A stretch of 64,000 nt of DNA from Chitinophaga nivalis (GTDB taxonomy: Bacteria > Bacteroidota > Bacteroidia > Chitinophagales > Chitinophagaceae). Where the stretch lies: NCBI RefSeq assembly GCF_025989125.1, contig NZ_JAPDNR010000001.1, positions 5,134,087 to 5,198,086 on the forward strand, written 5' to 3'. Shown piece by piece: positions 29,201 to 44,200 of the stretch. Under the pieces are notes generated by a model, which worked only from the letters and a program-made list of their open reading frames with translations, was not told the origin of the DNA and did not search any database. How positions within the stretch are numbered: position 1 is the stretch's first letter; each line of letters begins with the position of its first letter. Both the position numbers and the translations under genes were made by a program.

Positions 29201-32200
29201 TGATACATATGCTTCCCAGTACAACCGGTTAACATCCCTGTGTTGCTGCAGATACTGACTGGCGAGGTTATAACTATTATCCTGCGTCAGTTGTAACGGT
29301 TGATTTTTTAATAGTTGCAGATAAATACCATGTACTTCATTCAGGATAATCGGGAAACTCCAGCCATCCAGGATGATATGGTGGTTACTGAACAGGAAGG
29401 TATAATGCGCTTCATTCCGTTTAAAGAGATACATGCGGAACAGCCGGCCGGTAGACAAGTCATAGGTCTTTTGCCAGTCTGCTGTTACCACAGCCTGTAC
29501 CTGCTCTTCCTGTGCAGCGGCCGTCAGCTCACTTATATCCCGATACTGCCAGTCGAACTCGCCGGTTTTATCCACTACCTGCACCAGTCTTTCTTCCCAG
29601 GAGAAACGCAGCCGTAATGCGGTATGTTTATATTGTGTAGCGCGCCAGGCTTCTTCCAGTCTGACGATATCCATAGGATTATGATAATCCCATATCATCT
29701 GTACCCGATAGGCATCATCTACCGCTCCCTGATGCAGCGCATGATAAATAAAGCCTTCCTGCAGGCTGGAAGCCAGGTATACACCGGTAATTTCCCGGTC
29801 GGCCTGCAGGGATTGCAGATAGGTGTCCGATACGATATGATCGATATCAGTACCTGTCAGATAAGTACGACCTGTACTCGCTAATGTTACAATTAATTCA
29901 TGCAAGGCCTGTTTCCAGGCAGCAGATAAAGCAGTCAGCGTGGCTTCCGGCAAACGGCCGGTAATATCCACGTGCAGCTCACCATGGAGAATATAGGCAG
30001 ACAGTTGTAATACACCCAGGTTCACCTGCGCAGCGATATTGTTATGCAATGCTGTTTCATCAGCCAGCTGCCAGCTGCTTTCACTGCGGTCTATATGACC
30101 TACGTAATTAAAACTCACCAATGGCCACGCAGTTAATGTATCGCCATATAGCTGCCCATAACCAATACCGCCATCAGGCACCTGACGCCAGGCTTCTTTC
30201 ACCGCCACCACGGTTTCAGCTATATCAGCAGCCGTTGTGATGACTGTCGGATATAAAGTGGTGAACAAACCTGTTGTCCGGGCAACGGAAAGATCTCCCG
30301 CTAATGCCGGCCGGTGATGATCTGCCACCAGTATCTGATGCGGATGGTTGCCTGCGAGACTGTTCAATGCAAAGCCGGCCGCACTTAACAGCAGCTCCGC
30401 TGTGTGGGTATGATACACTGCATTGACATCACCCTGCAATAAGGCCGTACCGGAAGTATCCAACACAAATGATACCCGCTGCACTCCTTCCGTGGCGGCA
30501 GCAGACAACCAGGTATCTGTTAGACGCCCGGCTGCTGCTATTTGCTGCCAGTAGGTAATTGCTGTGTCGGATACTTCATACGCTGCCGCAGCGTTTACCC
30601 ATTGCCGGTAGCTACTGCCTTTGACAACAGCCCGTGCGGTACCTGCTGCAGACAGCTGATGATAATGTGCCTCCAGGTCTTCCAGCAGCAACTGCCAGCT
30701 GGCCGTATCTGCCACTAATGGATGGATGCCCAGCCATAACCAGTGCCGATCGGTATCGGTATCTTCCAGATAGCCCGCCGCCAGCAATGGGGCATCATAT
30801 AACCGGAAAGCTTGCTGCCAGCCGGAGATGATATTATATACTTCCGTTGCGCTGTTAACAGTCGCCTCCTGTAATGTAATAGCCGCTTCACTGTAATACT
30901 GGCTATAACCCGATCCCACTTGTTTATAACGGAAACGCAGCGTATCATGCTGGTTTACCAGCCACTGTAAGCTTTGCGCCAGGAGGGTTTTATCCAGCAC
31001 CGGCACTTCCAGGGTAAAGGAAGTAACTGTTAAAAGATTGGCTGCTGCCGGCTGTTGCAGGAATAACCACTGCGCCGGCGACAAGCTGCTCTCACCGGTC
31101 AGCAAGCCCTGTTCTGTATGCAGGCCCGGCGCCGCCAACGATGCGGCCATCACCTGCTCATACAAGGATGCAATAGTCCGGTACCGGAAAATATCTTTTA
31201 TACTAACGGTTAAGCCTAACCGCTGTTTAATCCGGTTGACCAGCTGAATACTCACAATACTATCCCCTCCCAGCTGGAAGAAGTCATCGCGGATACCTAC
31301 GGCAGTTACTTCCAGTTCCAGTACGGCTGCATATATTTCACACAGGATTGTCTGGGTTTCATTTTCCGGTGCGTGATATACCCGCGCATCGGTGAACCTT
31401 GGATCCGGTAACGCATCCCGGTTGAGCTTTCCATTGATGGTAAGTGGCAATTCGTTGAGATGCACCAGGATGTCGGGCACCATATAATCCGGCAGATAAG
31501 CACCCAGATAAGCCTGGATAGCGGTAGCATCCAGTGCCTGATCTGCTACATAATAGCCTGCCAGGTATTTACCGGTTACACCCGCCTGGTCGCGCGCCAG
31601 CACTACTGCCTGCCGGATACCCGGATAAGCAGCCAGCCGGTTCTCTATTTCTCCCAACTCAATACGATGACCACGGATCTTCACCTGGAAGTCATTACGA
31701 CCTACAAACTCCAGGTTACCATCCGGCAGGTATCTCACTAAATCGCCCGTTTTATACAAACGGCTGTTGTAGCCATTTGTATCCGGACTGGTGAGCCGGA
31801 ACGGATTGTCGATAAACCGTTCAGCCGTTAACGTAGGCTGGTTCAGGTAACCACGCGCCACACCGGCGCCGCCGATGTACAGTTCTCCGGTGGCTCCTAC
31901 CGGTACCGGCGCCAAGTTGTTGTCCAGTACATATACCGTCGTATTGGCAATCGGGCGGCCAATCGGTACGCCACTCAGGGAGCGATGATCCGTTGAACCA
32001 CACAGATAGGTAGTCGTAAACAAGGTGCCCTCTGTAGGACCATAACAGTTAAGAATATACGTAGGCCGTACTTCCTGCGACACCAGCCGGTCTATCAGCG
32101 TCTTATCCAGCGCTTCCCCGCCTACCAGCAGGTATTTCACACTGTTGGCGATGGTATGATCCAGCAGGTACAAACTATCGAATAAGGTTTTGGTGAGCGA

Positions 32201-35200
32201 CAGGATGCTGACTTCCTGTGTTTCCAGCAATGATTTAAAGCCCGCCACGTCTGCACTCAACGTCAAGGCGTCTTTCACCAGTACCATCCGGGCGCCATTC
32301 AGTAATGCCCCCCATATTTCCAGGATAGATGCATCAAATACAATGGTAGACACCTGCAGGAATACATCCGCTGCTGTGATCTCCAGGTAATTGGTATTGC
32401 GCACCAACCGGGTTACATTACGATGTGGCACCATCACGCCTTTAGGCAAACCGGTCGTACCACTGGTATACATCACATAAGCCAGGCTGTAGGCGTTGCT
32501 GGTGATAGCAAGGTTCTCAGCCGGCCAGCTAGCTCTTGCTGCCGACAGGAAAGCAGTATCGGTAATATTGATAATATCAAATGACAACGAAGTCTGGAAA
32601 TCTGTTAATGCAGCAGCCTGCACCTCATCTGTTAATACCACCTGTACTTTGGTGTCTGACAGGATAAAGCTCACCCGCTCTGCCGGATAGGCCGTATCGA
32701 TCGGCACATAGGCAGCACCTGATTTCAGGATCGCCAGGATAGCAATAATAATTTGTTCAGAGCGCTCCATATACAACCCAATGAGTTCATCCGGGCGGAT
32801 ATGGTAAGTAGCGCGCAGATAAGCCGCCAGCACATTGGCCTGTTCATTCAGCTCCCGGTAAGTGAGGCTATGATTTTCATACACAAGGGCGATGTGATCC
32901 GGCGTCAGCAGCACCTGTTGTTCAAACAGCGCAGGTAGTGTCTGATCTGACGGATAGGGTTGGTACGTTGCATTCCAGTCGTGTACCATTTCCTGGTAGC
33001 GGGATGCTTCGAGGTGCGACAAGGCACCGGAAACAATAGCCGGGTCTTGTACCAGCTGATCGGCCAGATTGGAAATTCCGGCAATCACTTGTTCCATCAG
33101 GGTATCATCGAACAACTCTTTTGCATATTGCAGGATGAAAGACAATTGCTGGTGATGATCCAGTACTGCGATCACCAGCGGATAATCTGTTTTTTCTACC
33201 GATGCGCCAAAAGAAATCTTTAATTCATCTTCTCCAAAATCATTCACCTGCACAGGATAATTCTCATAAATAAACAAGCTGTTAAACAAACGATCACCAT
33301 CCTGCTGCAAACCGGAAAGATTTATTTCACTCCGGCTGTTGGCTTCCTGTATACGTTCCTGCAACGACTGGATTACGGTTAACACCGATCCGGAAGTATG
33401 TTCGAGCATAACCGGGAGCGTATTGATATACAACCCTACGGATTGTTCTACACCAGCTATTGGCAGGCTACGGCCAGATACTGTCATCCCGACCACGGTA
33501 GTCGGGCTATTGCTATATATACTCAGTTGCTTATGCCATAGATATTGCAATACCGCATTGAGGGTTAATCCATGTACCGCACAGAAATTTTTCAACCGGT
33601 GATACCGTTCTCCGGAGAAAGTCAGTGGCAATGCCGTCAGCTCTCCGATCAACCGGTAATCGGTTAATACCACCTGTCTTTTATCCAGCTTAAACAAACC
33701 ACTCAGGTCTTCTCCGGCCTGCATCTTCCCGATATAATCTTTCCAGTAGGTCCGGTTTATATGCCTGTTATCCTGCAGGTATTTAGCAGCCAGCGTATAG
33801 CTGCTTTCCACTTCTGCCACTACCGGCAAGCCTTTCAACAACCGGAGATAGGTATCATGCACATATCCCATCATGACCGGGAAGCTCCAGCCATCCAGGA
33901 TCGCATGGTGGTTACTAAAGAGGAAACTATAGGAACCCGCACTACGTTTAATCAGATAGAGCCGGAACAAACTGCCGGCAGCCAGGTTGTAAGGTGTTGC
34001 ACGATCGGCAGTCTGTAAAGCCTGTATCTGTTCTTCCTGCTCCGTTGCTGACCATTCACTCACATCCACAAAGTGCCAGTCCAGGCGACCTTTTTTATTG
34101 ATTACCTGCACGAGGGCTTCTTCCCACGAAAAACGCAATCTCAATACACTATATCGTTGCTGGGCATACGACCAGGCTTCTTTCAATATCGCTTCTTCTA
34201 TCGGGTTATGGTAATGCCACAGGGCCTGTACCCGGTACGCATCATCTTCTGTACCCTGGTTCAGGGCATGATAGATAAACCCTTCCTGTAAGCTGTTCGC
34301 CAGATATACTCCCGTTACTTCTTCGGTTGCCTGCAACGTTTGTAAAGTCTGATCAGATATGATATGTCCGATATCGCTGCCCGTAAGGTAAGTACGCGTA
34401 GCCTCACTCAGCTGTACCGACAGCTGTTCCAGTGCGGCGTGATAAGATGCAGCGAAATGATGGATCACTTCCGGCGACAAATAGCCACCGATCGTAAACT
34501 GCAAGCGGCCGTTTATCACCAGTCCGTTCAGCGTTAGCAGCTCTTTTCCTTTATTGGTTGCCGCTACCATTCTGCCGCTTTCTTCTGCTGCGATGAACCA
34601 CTCTCCTTCCGCGCCTGTAGTCTGTTGATCAAACTGCCCCAGATAGTTAAAGGCGATCAATGGTAATGTAGTGGCGGCATATCCATACAACGCGCCAAAT
34701 CCAATACCGTTATGCACCAGTTCCCGCAGGGATTCTTTCACCGCCACTACGCCGGCTGCCAGATCATTGTTATCCGGTGTTATTAATGCTACCGGATATA
34801 GCTGGGTAAACCAACCTACGGTATGTGTTATATCGATGCCTGCCGACAATAGTTCACGGCCATGTCCTTCCAGCAATACGTAGTGCCTGTTGCTATCCGT
34901 AAGATGGGAAAGCGCAGTAGCCAGGGCACTTAGCAGGAGGTCGTTGATAGCGGTATGATATACCTGGTTACTTTTTCGCAGCAGCAAGCCTGTATGTTGT
35001 TCATCCAATTCAAAAGAAGACTGGCTGAACTGGTTGGTGGCCAATGCCTGCAGCCGGTCATTATAGGCTGGTATATGCGTGATGATATTTTGCCAGTATG
35101 CCTGCTCTTTCTCCAGTGTGGCACTGGTAAGCACCGGATAAGCCGTAATGGCGTTTACCCATTGCCGGTAGCTGCTGCCTTTTGCACCTAGTATGGTACT

Positions 35201-38200
35201 GGTAGCAATAGCTGATAATGCCGGCAGGGATACGTCATTACGGAAAGCAGCAGATAAATGATCATAGATCTTCTGCAGATCTTCCTGTATAATGCGCCAG
35301 CTTACCGCATCGATCAACAGGTGATGGCATGCCAGCCAGATACGCGCGCGGCCATCTGCATATCCATCGAGATAGCCGACTGCCAGCAGTGGCCCGTTAT
35401 GGAGATCAAAATTGCTTTGCCATTCCGTCAGGATATCCGGCAATGCGGCCGTTTCCTGCAGCGTGCTTACATCCAGATAATGCAGCGGTGTGGTGGTCAG
35501 TTCTCCGGCATAATGTTGCTGCCAGCCACCCGCTTCTTTTTGATAGCGGAAACGTAACGCATCATGATAGCGCAGCAGGTGGGTAACACTTTGTTCCAGG
35601 ATATTTTTATCCAACTGCGGCACAGAAATGATAAATGATTGATTGAAGTGATGGTATGCAGGATATATGCCCGTTGCCACTCCTTCAAAGAACCAGGCCT
35701 GTACCGGTAGCAGCGCGCTTTCTCCGTTTAGCACACCCTGTTCGGCCTGTATGGTTACGGTAGTATCTCCGGCATGTGCTGTAATATATTTACCCAACGC
35801 TGCCACCGAAGGATATTTGAAAATATTGTCTATACTAACCGTATAGCCTAAACGCTGCCGGATACGGCTTCTCAGACGAATACTGACGATACTGTCTCCT
35901 CCCAGATGGAAAAAGTTATCCTGGACGCCTATGGCAGTTACCGGCAGGCCCAGTACTTCTGCATAAATCTCACACAGCAAGGCGGCTGTTTCATTCTCCG
36001 GCGCCTGGTAAACCTGACCTGTGGCCGGTTGCAATGCTGCCAGCTTATTCCTGTCTACTTTACCATTGACGGTCAATGGCAACTGATCCAGCTGTATAAG
36101 CACAGCCGGCACCATATATCCTGGCAGATAAGTTTCCAGATAAGCCGTTAATACGGTTGTATCCAATGGTGTTGCAGCCACATAATACCCTACCAGGTAT
36201 TTGTCATTACCCGCTGCCTGTTCCTGCGCCAATACTACTGCCTGGCGAATATCAGGATAGGCAGCCAAGCGGTTTTCAATTTCTCCCGGCTCTACCCGGT
36301 ATCCTCTTATTTTTACCTGAAAGTCGTTACGACCAATATATTCCAGGTTACCATCCGGCCGGTATCTCACCAGATCACCGGTTTTATATAAGCGATTATT
36401 GACAGACTGTTGCCCTGTTGTATGCCGGAAAACATCCGATACAAAACGGGTGGCGGTGAGCTCCGGCAAGTTTAAATAACCTCTTGCCACACTATTACCT
36501 CCGATATATAATTCTCCGATAGCGCCTACCGGTACTGGTATCCCATGAGCATCCAGCACATATGCCGTATAATTTTTGTACGGTTTACCAATCGCATAGT
36601 GTACGGTATCCCGTGTGATTTCATAGTAAGTAGCCCCTACGGTTGTTTCTGTAGGGCCGTACTCATCGATGATTGTTGTGGCAAAAGAAAGGATACCACT
36701 GATATGATGCGGTAACAGTTTTTCGCCACCCACGAATATCAAGGGAACCTGTAAGTTACCAGCTATTGACACTTCATTATCAGCCTGTTCGTTTATCTCA
36801 CTTAATAATGATAAATAACCGGGTGTGGATTTTACCAGCTCAATACCATGTTGTAACAAATGCTGTTTGTAGGCCCCTGCTTCCGTAATATCTTTTCCGA
36901 AGATATAGATGGTTTTACCAAATGAAAGTGGGAACAGCGTAGTTGTTACAGAGAGATCAAAGAAAAGATTACCGGAGAAATCTACCTTACTGATAGCAGC
37001 CGGTATTACTTCCTGCAGATTATGTACATAGTTCACTACTGCCCGGTGTTCAATCATTACTCCCTTAGGATTTCCGGTAGTACCGCTGGTATAAATCACA
37101 TAGGCCAGGTGATGCGCAGCTGTGTCTGTTGCCGGATTCTCCACCGGATAATCACGCCATGCTGCATCTGCTGTTATAGCCGTGATGTTTACGCCGGCAG
37201 TCGCCGTAATTTGTTCGAGGCGTGCTACATGTATATTATTCGTCAGCACTACTTTCGCCTGCGTATCGGCAATAATATAAGTCAGCCTGTCTTCCGGATA
37301 CGCCGGATCCATGGGTACATACGCCCCTCCGGATTTCAACACAGCCAGTACCGCCACCAGCATGTCTGCTGACCTGTCCATACAAATACCCACCAGTTCA
37401 TCCGGTTGTATATGGTAGCTTGATTTCAGCCAGGCAGCCAACTGATTGGCGGCTGCATTCAAGGCACCATAAGTGATCGTGGTGGCTTCATCTACCACTG
37501 CCACCTTATCCGGCGTTAATACGGCCTGTTGTTCAAAGAAACTATGCAGCGTACGATCAGCAGGATACAATGCGGCCGTATCGTTCCATTGATGTATTAC
37601 TTTTTCATATCCGGATGCCGGCAGATAAGATAGCTCAGCGGCCTTTACAGCAGGCTGGTTCACCAGCTGATCCAGCAAATATCCAGCCCCCGCCAATAGC
37701 TCCTGTATAATCGGCTGTTCAAATAATTCACCTGCATACCGCAACCGGAAGAACAACTCCTGTTCGTTATCCACCACGGTTACACTCAACGGATACTCCA
37801 ATCCTTCTTCCCCTTCGTGGAAAGACAATACCAGGTTATTATCTACGGCATCATCCGTTGTTACGGGATAGTTTTCATATACAAACAGGCTGTTGAACAA
37901 ACGTTCGCCGTATTGCTGCAAGCCTGCCAGGCTAATTTCACTGCGGATATTGGCCTCCTGTATCTGATCCTGCAAAGCGCGGATGACTGTCAATACCTGC
38001 TCTTCCGTATGTTCCAGGATAACCGGCAATGTATTGATGTATAAACCCACTGACTGTTCAATGCCGGATACCGGCAGGTTACGGCCGGATACCGTCATTC
38101 CCACCACGGTGGTATCGCTGTTACCGTATATGCTTAACTGTTTATGCCACAGATATTGTAATACCACATTCACCGTAAAGCCATGCGCTTTACAAAAACG

Positions 38201-41200
38201 CTTTAAGGCCTGATAACGGTCATCACTAAACGCCAGGTAGGCCGTAGCCGGTTCCGCTATCTGCCGGTAATGCGTAAGCGTCACCTGTTTTTTATCTGTT
38301 TTCAGCAGTCCGCTGAGATCTTCCCTGGACTGCAATTTACCCACGTATGCTTCCCAGTAAGCTTTGTTATCCTCCTGGTGTTCCTGCAGATACTGACAAG
38401 CCAGCGCATAACTGCTATCCTGCTCTACCACCAGCGTTTGCCCTTGTTGCAACTGCAGGTAAATATGATGAATATAACCAAACAGCAACGGCATACTCCA
38501 GCCATCTATGATGATATGGTGATGACTGAAAATACAGCGATAGGATGCCTCACCTAATTTCAACAGGTATACCCAGTATAATTTAGCTACTGATAAATCG
38601 TAATCAATCAGCCGGTCGGCCGCCAGCAATTCGTTGATATAGGTTTCCTGATCAGCGGTCGTCAAATGGCTGATGTCGTGATAACGCCAGTCTGTTTCAC
38701 CGTGCTTATCGATTATCTGTACCAGTGATTCTTCCCATGAAAACCGGGAGCGCAGGGTGCTGTATTTCTCCTGTGCATGACGCCAGGCCTGTTCGAGCAA
38801 AGGTACTTCCAGCGGATTCCGGTAGTCCCATATCATCTGCACGCGGTAGGCATTGTTGGCTGCGCCCTGATGTAACAGCTGATAGATAAACCCTTCCTGC
38901 AGGCTATTGGCCTTATAGATGCCTGTGATCTCCTGATCTGCCTGTAAGGTTTGTAACAGTTCCTCCGACACGATATTTTCCACATCGCTGCCAGTCAACC
39001 AACTGCGGGTAGCCTGTTGTAAATAGTTGCTCACAGCTTCCAGTGCCTGTTGATACCGTTCCGCCAATGCGGTCATTACTGCCGCCGGCAAACGACCGTT
39101 TAATATAAAACGGAGCTGTCCTTGCTGTACAATACCAGTAATTGCCAGGATGCTGTGATCGCCATTGGTAGCCGCTACGGGCAACCCGCTGCTTTCAGCG
39201 GCTGGTTGCCAGCCGCTTGTAATTACCTTTTCAGGTACATCTACCTGGCCGAGGTAGTTGAAACTGATTAAGGGCAATTCATGTGCGCCATAGCCATGTA
39301 TTTTCCCATAGCCGATGCCGTTATGCGGGATGGCCCGCAGTGATTCTTTTACGGCTGTGATAGTCGTGCCCAAAGCAGTCCCAACTGCGGCAGTTATCTC
39401 CACAGGGTACAACGAGGTAAACCATCCTATGGTATGCGTTGTATCAATATCTGCCTGCAGATCTTCCCGGCCATGCCCTTCCAGTAATACATAATGCTTG
39501 TTCTGGTTACCTGGTTCTGTCAGCGCAATAGCCAACGCACTTAACAAGAGGTCGTTGATACGGGTGTGGTATACCTGATGGCTTTCCCTCAACAGGAAGC
39601 CGGTATGTTTTTGTTCCAACGCTATCTCTGCATAGCTGGTTTCCCCGGTAGCCGCTGCTTTCAACCAGGCATTGCTGGCCGGAATACCAGCTATTATTTC
39701 ATTCCAACGATCATTTTCTTTCGCGGTAGCAGACACGGCCGCTACTACGTTTACCCATTGCCGATAGCTGCTGCCCTTGTCACCCAGGATCTCCCCTGCG
39801 GTAATATCCGACAGTGCTGTTTGTTTGTTCTGGACAGCTTCCGATAAATACTGGTAGATCTTCTCCAGGTCTTCCCGGAAGATGCGCCAGCTCACGGTAT
39901 CCATCACCAGGTGATGGAAGGCAAACCACAGTCTGGCACTACCATCCGGATAACCGCTCAGGTAACCTGCCGCCAGTAATGGTCCATTGAATAAGTCAAA
40001 GCCTTCCTGCCAGCTGGTCAGTATGGCCGGTAAGGCTGCAGCATCTGATAAGCTGCTCACCTCCAGGTAATGCACCGGCACAGTGGTCACCGCTTCGCTA
40101 TAATATTGATAATAGCCCCCGTTCCGCTTACCATAACGGAAACGCAAAGCATCATGGTAGTTGATCAGTTTTACCAGGCTCTCTTCCAGGATATGCGTAT
40201 CCAGTTCCGGCACAGTAAGGATAAAGGATTGATTGAAATGATGCGCGGCCGCATAGATACCCTGATCTGCCTGATGGAAGAACCAGTGCTGTACCGGTAA
40301 TAAGGGGCTCTCTCCCGTCAGGATTCCCTGTTCCGATTGTATCAAAGCAGCTTCCTGCCCACGCGCAATCACCTGCCGGTATAAAGCGGCCACGGTACGG
40401 TAACGGAAAACATCCTTGATACTGACGGTAACCCCTAAACGTTGTTTGATACGGTTCACCAACTGAATGCTCACAATACTGTCTCCTCCCAGATGGAAGA
40501 AGTCATCCTGCATACCCACAGCTGTGGCAGATAATCCCAGGACATCCGCATAGATGCCACACCATACGGTTTCTGTTTCATTCGCCGGCGCCTCGTAGGT
40601 AAGTGCATCCTGGTATTGCGGATCTGGTAATGCTGCGATATCGAGCTTACCATTTAACGTCAGTGGCAGCTGATCAAGATGTACCAATACCTGCGGCACC
40701 ATATATTCCGGTAAATATGCCGCCAGGTAGGATTGTATGGCCGCTGTATCCAATGCTGCATCGGCCACATAATAGCCCACCAGGTATTTGTTGCCGGCCG
40801 CCTGTTCTCTTGCCACCACTACGGTCTGGCGGATACCAGGGTAATTGGCCAGTCTGTTTTCTATTTCTCCCGGCTCAATACGATGACCACGGATCTTCAC
40901 CTGGGAATCATTACGGCCTACGAACTCCAGATTTCCATCCGGTAAATAACGCACCAGGTCACCTGTCCGGTAAAGCCGGCTGTTGTAATCACTGGTTTGT
41001 GCTGCCGCTGTCCGGAAAGGATTCGCCACAAAACGTTCCGCCGTCAGCACCGGCTGATTGAGGTAACCACGTGCTACCCCATCGCCACCAATGAATAATT
41101 CCCCGATAGCACCCGGTGGTACCGGCGCCAGATTGCCGTCCAGTACATACACCGTGGTATTGGCTACCGGGCGGCCAACAGGCAGGCTATTCAGCGCCTG

Positions 41201-44200
41201 ATGCTGATCAGGCCCGCACAGATAGGTAGTTGTAAACAAAGTACCCTCTGTAGGTCCATAACAGTTAAGAATATACGCAGGGCGCTGCGGCTGTGCCACC
41301 AACCGGTCCATCAATGGTTTATCGAGGGCTTCTCCTCCTACCAGCAGGTATTTCACCCCGTTGGCAATATTATTATCCAACAGATATAAACTATCAAACA
41401 ACGTTTTAGTGAGAGACAAAATACTTATGCCGGCAGTTGTCAGCAGCGACTTAAACGCTGTCACATCCGCACTGAGTTCCAGGATATCTTTTACCAGCAC
41501 CAGTTGCGCACCATTCAGCAAGGCGCCCCATATTTCCAGTACAGACGCATCAAACACAAAGGTGGATATCCCCAGGAACACATCAGCTGATGTGATAGCG
41601 GCAAAATTGGTATTTTTCACCAGTCGCACAGCGTTGTAATGGGCGACCATCACTCCTTTCGGCTGCCCTGTGGTACCACTGGTATACATTACATAAGCCA
41701 GGTCGCGGGCGGTATTAACCGGCGCCGGATTATCTGCAGGATACCCTGTTTTCAGTGCTGCCGTAAATGCCGGTGCGGTGATATTTTCTATTTCAAAAGA
41801 CAGTTGCTCACGGAATGCCTCCAGTGGCTGTACACCTGACGCTTCCGTCAGTACTACCCGGAGGTTCGTATCTGATAAAATATAGGCCAGTCTCTCCGCC
41901 GGGTATTGGGTATCCAGTGGTACATAGGCACCACCTGCTTTAAGTACCGCCAATATAGCCACCAACACCTGTTCTGAACGTTCGAGATACAGCCCGATGA
42001 AATCATCCGGACCAATATGATAGGTCGCCCGCAGATAAGCAGCCAGCACATTCGCCTGTTCATTCAGCTCCCGATAAGTCAGCTGATGGTCTTCACATAT
42101 AATGGCCACCTTATCAGGCGCTAATGCCACCTGTTCTTCAAACAGCGACTGGATAGTCTGACCGGAAGGATATGGCCTTGCTGTTGCATTCCAGCTGTGT
42201 ACTACCTCTTCGTACTGTGTATCGTTGAGATGATGCAAGGCCTGTGTTTCCACGGCCGGATAATTCACCAGCTGATCGACCAGGTTTACTACCCCATCCA
42301 GTAACTGGTCAATCATGGCCGCGTCAAACAACTCACCCGCATACTGCAACACAAAGATCAGTTGCTGGTCATAATCAATTACGGATACGCCCAATGGATA
42401 ATCCAGTTTCCGCACGGAGGCCGCAAACGACGTAGACAGTTCTGCTTCGGCAAAATCGCCGGCCGGCATCGGGAAGTTCTCGTACACAAACAAACTGTTA
42501 AACAGGCGAACCCCTTCTTTTTGCAGCCGTGCCAGGCTCATCTCACTACGGCTGTTGGCCTCCTGTACCTGATCCTGCAGGGAGCGGATGGCCGACAACA
42601 CCGGGCCATTCGTATGCTCCACTATCACAGGCAAGGTATTCAGGAATAACCCTACGGCGCTTTCAATACCCGGTACCGGCAGATTACGTCCGGAAACCGT
42701 CATACCGATGACCGTTGTACTACTATTGCTGTAAACACTCAGCTGCTTGTGCCAGATATACTGCAGGATGGCATTCAAGGTAAGGCCGTGTACCGCACTG
42801 AATTTTTTCAGGTCCTGATAACGGGCACCACTAAACGTTCTGTCACGTGTTACCATGTCCGTTATATGCCGGTAATCTCCCAATATTACCTTTCTTTGTT
42901 CCGGTTTCAGCAGGCCGCTCAGGTCTTCACCGGTGGTTATTCCTTTCACATAGGTTTCCCAGTAAGCGCGGTTGATATCCCGGTGATCCTGCAAATAACG
43001 ACTGGCCACCACATAACTGTTGTCCTGTTCCGTATCTACCGGTAATCCTTTTACCAATTGCAGATAGGTCGTGTGTACATAGTTGACGATGACCGGGAAG
43101 CTCCAGCCATCCAGGATAATGTGATGGTTGCTAAACAGGAAGCTATAGTGTGCCGTATCCCGTTTCACCAGGTACATCCGGAACAAAGGACCGGCGGCTA
43201 AATCATAGCCCCTGGCCCAGTCTGTTGCCAGCAATTTTTCTATCTCCGCTTCCTGTTCCGTTGCCGGCACGTCACTGATATCCAGGTAGCGCCAGTCTGA
43301 CGTACCTGTTTTGTCGATGATCTGTACCAAAGATTCTTCCCAGGAGAAACGCAGCCGGAGTGCGGCGTATTTATGCCGTGCATATTCCCAGGCCTGTTCC
43401 AGCTTCGTTATATCCAGGGTATTGTGGTAGTTCCAGACCATCTGTACCCGGTAGGCATCTGCTGCTGCACCCTGATGCAGGGCATGATAAATAAAGCCTT
43501 CCTGCAGGTTGGTGGCCAGGTATACATGGGTGATTTCCTGGTCGGCCTGCAGTGCTTGCAGACAGCCATCTGATACAATATGATCGATATCTGCACCCGT
43601 CAGATAAGTACGACCGGTATTGCCTAATACGGTGATCAGTTGATCCAATGCCGCCTGATAAGCAGCAGAGAGCGCGGTCAGGGTGGCTTCCGGTAAACGG
43701 CCGGTAATAGCTACCTGCAGCTGTCCGTGGAGGATATAGGCAGACAGTTGCAATATACCCTGGCTCACCTGCGCAGCGATGTTGGTATGTAACGCTGCCT
43801 CATCAGCCAGCTGCCAGCTGCTTTCGCCGCGATCAATACTACCGGCATAGTTAAAGCTCACCAATGGCCATGCTGCTAATGTATCACCATATAGCTGCCC
43901 ATAACCGATACCGTGACCAGGTACCTGGCGCCAGGCTTCTTTCACCGCTACGATGGTTCCGGCGATATCAGCCGCCGCAGTTACAGTTACCGGATATAAA
44001 GTGGTGAACATACCCGCCGTCCGGCTGACAGAAAGATCTCCCGTCCATGCCGGCCGGGGATGGTCCGCTACCAGCACGGGATGCTGGCGATTACCTGTGA
44101 GGCTGTTCAGCGCAAGGCCGGCAGCACTTAACAGCAACTCTTCTGTGCGGGTATGATACACCGCATTGGCATCGCCCTGCAATAAGGCTGTGCTAAAATT

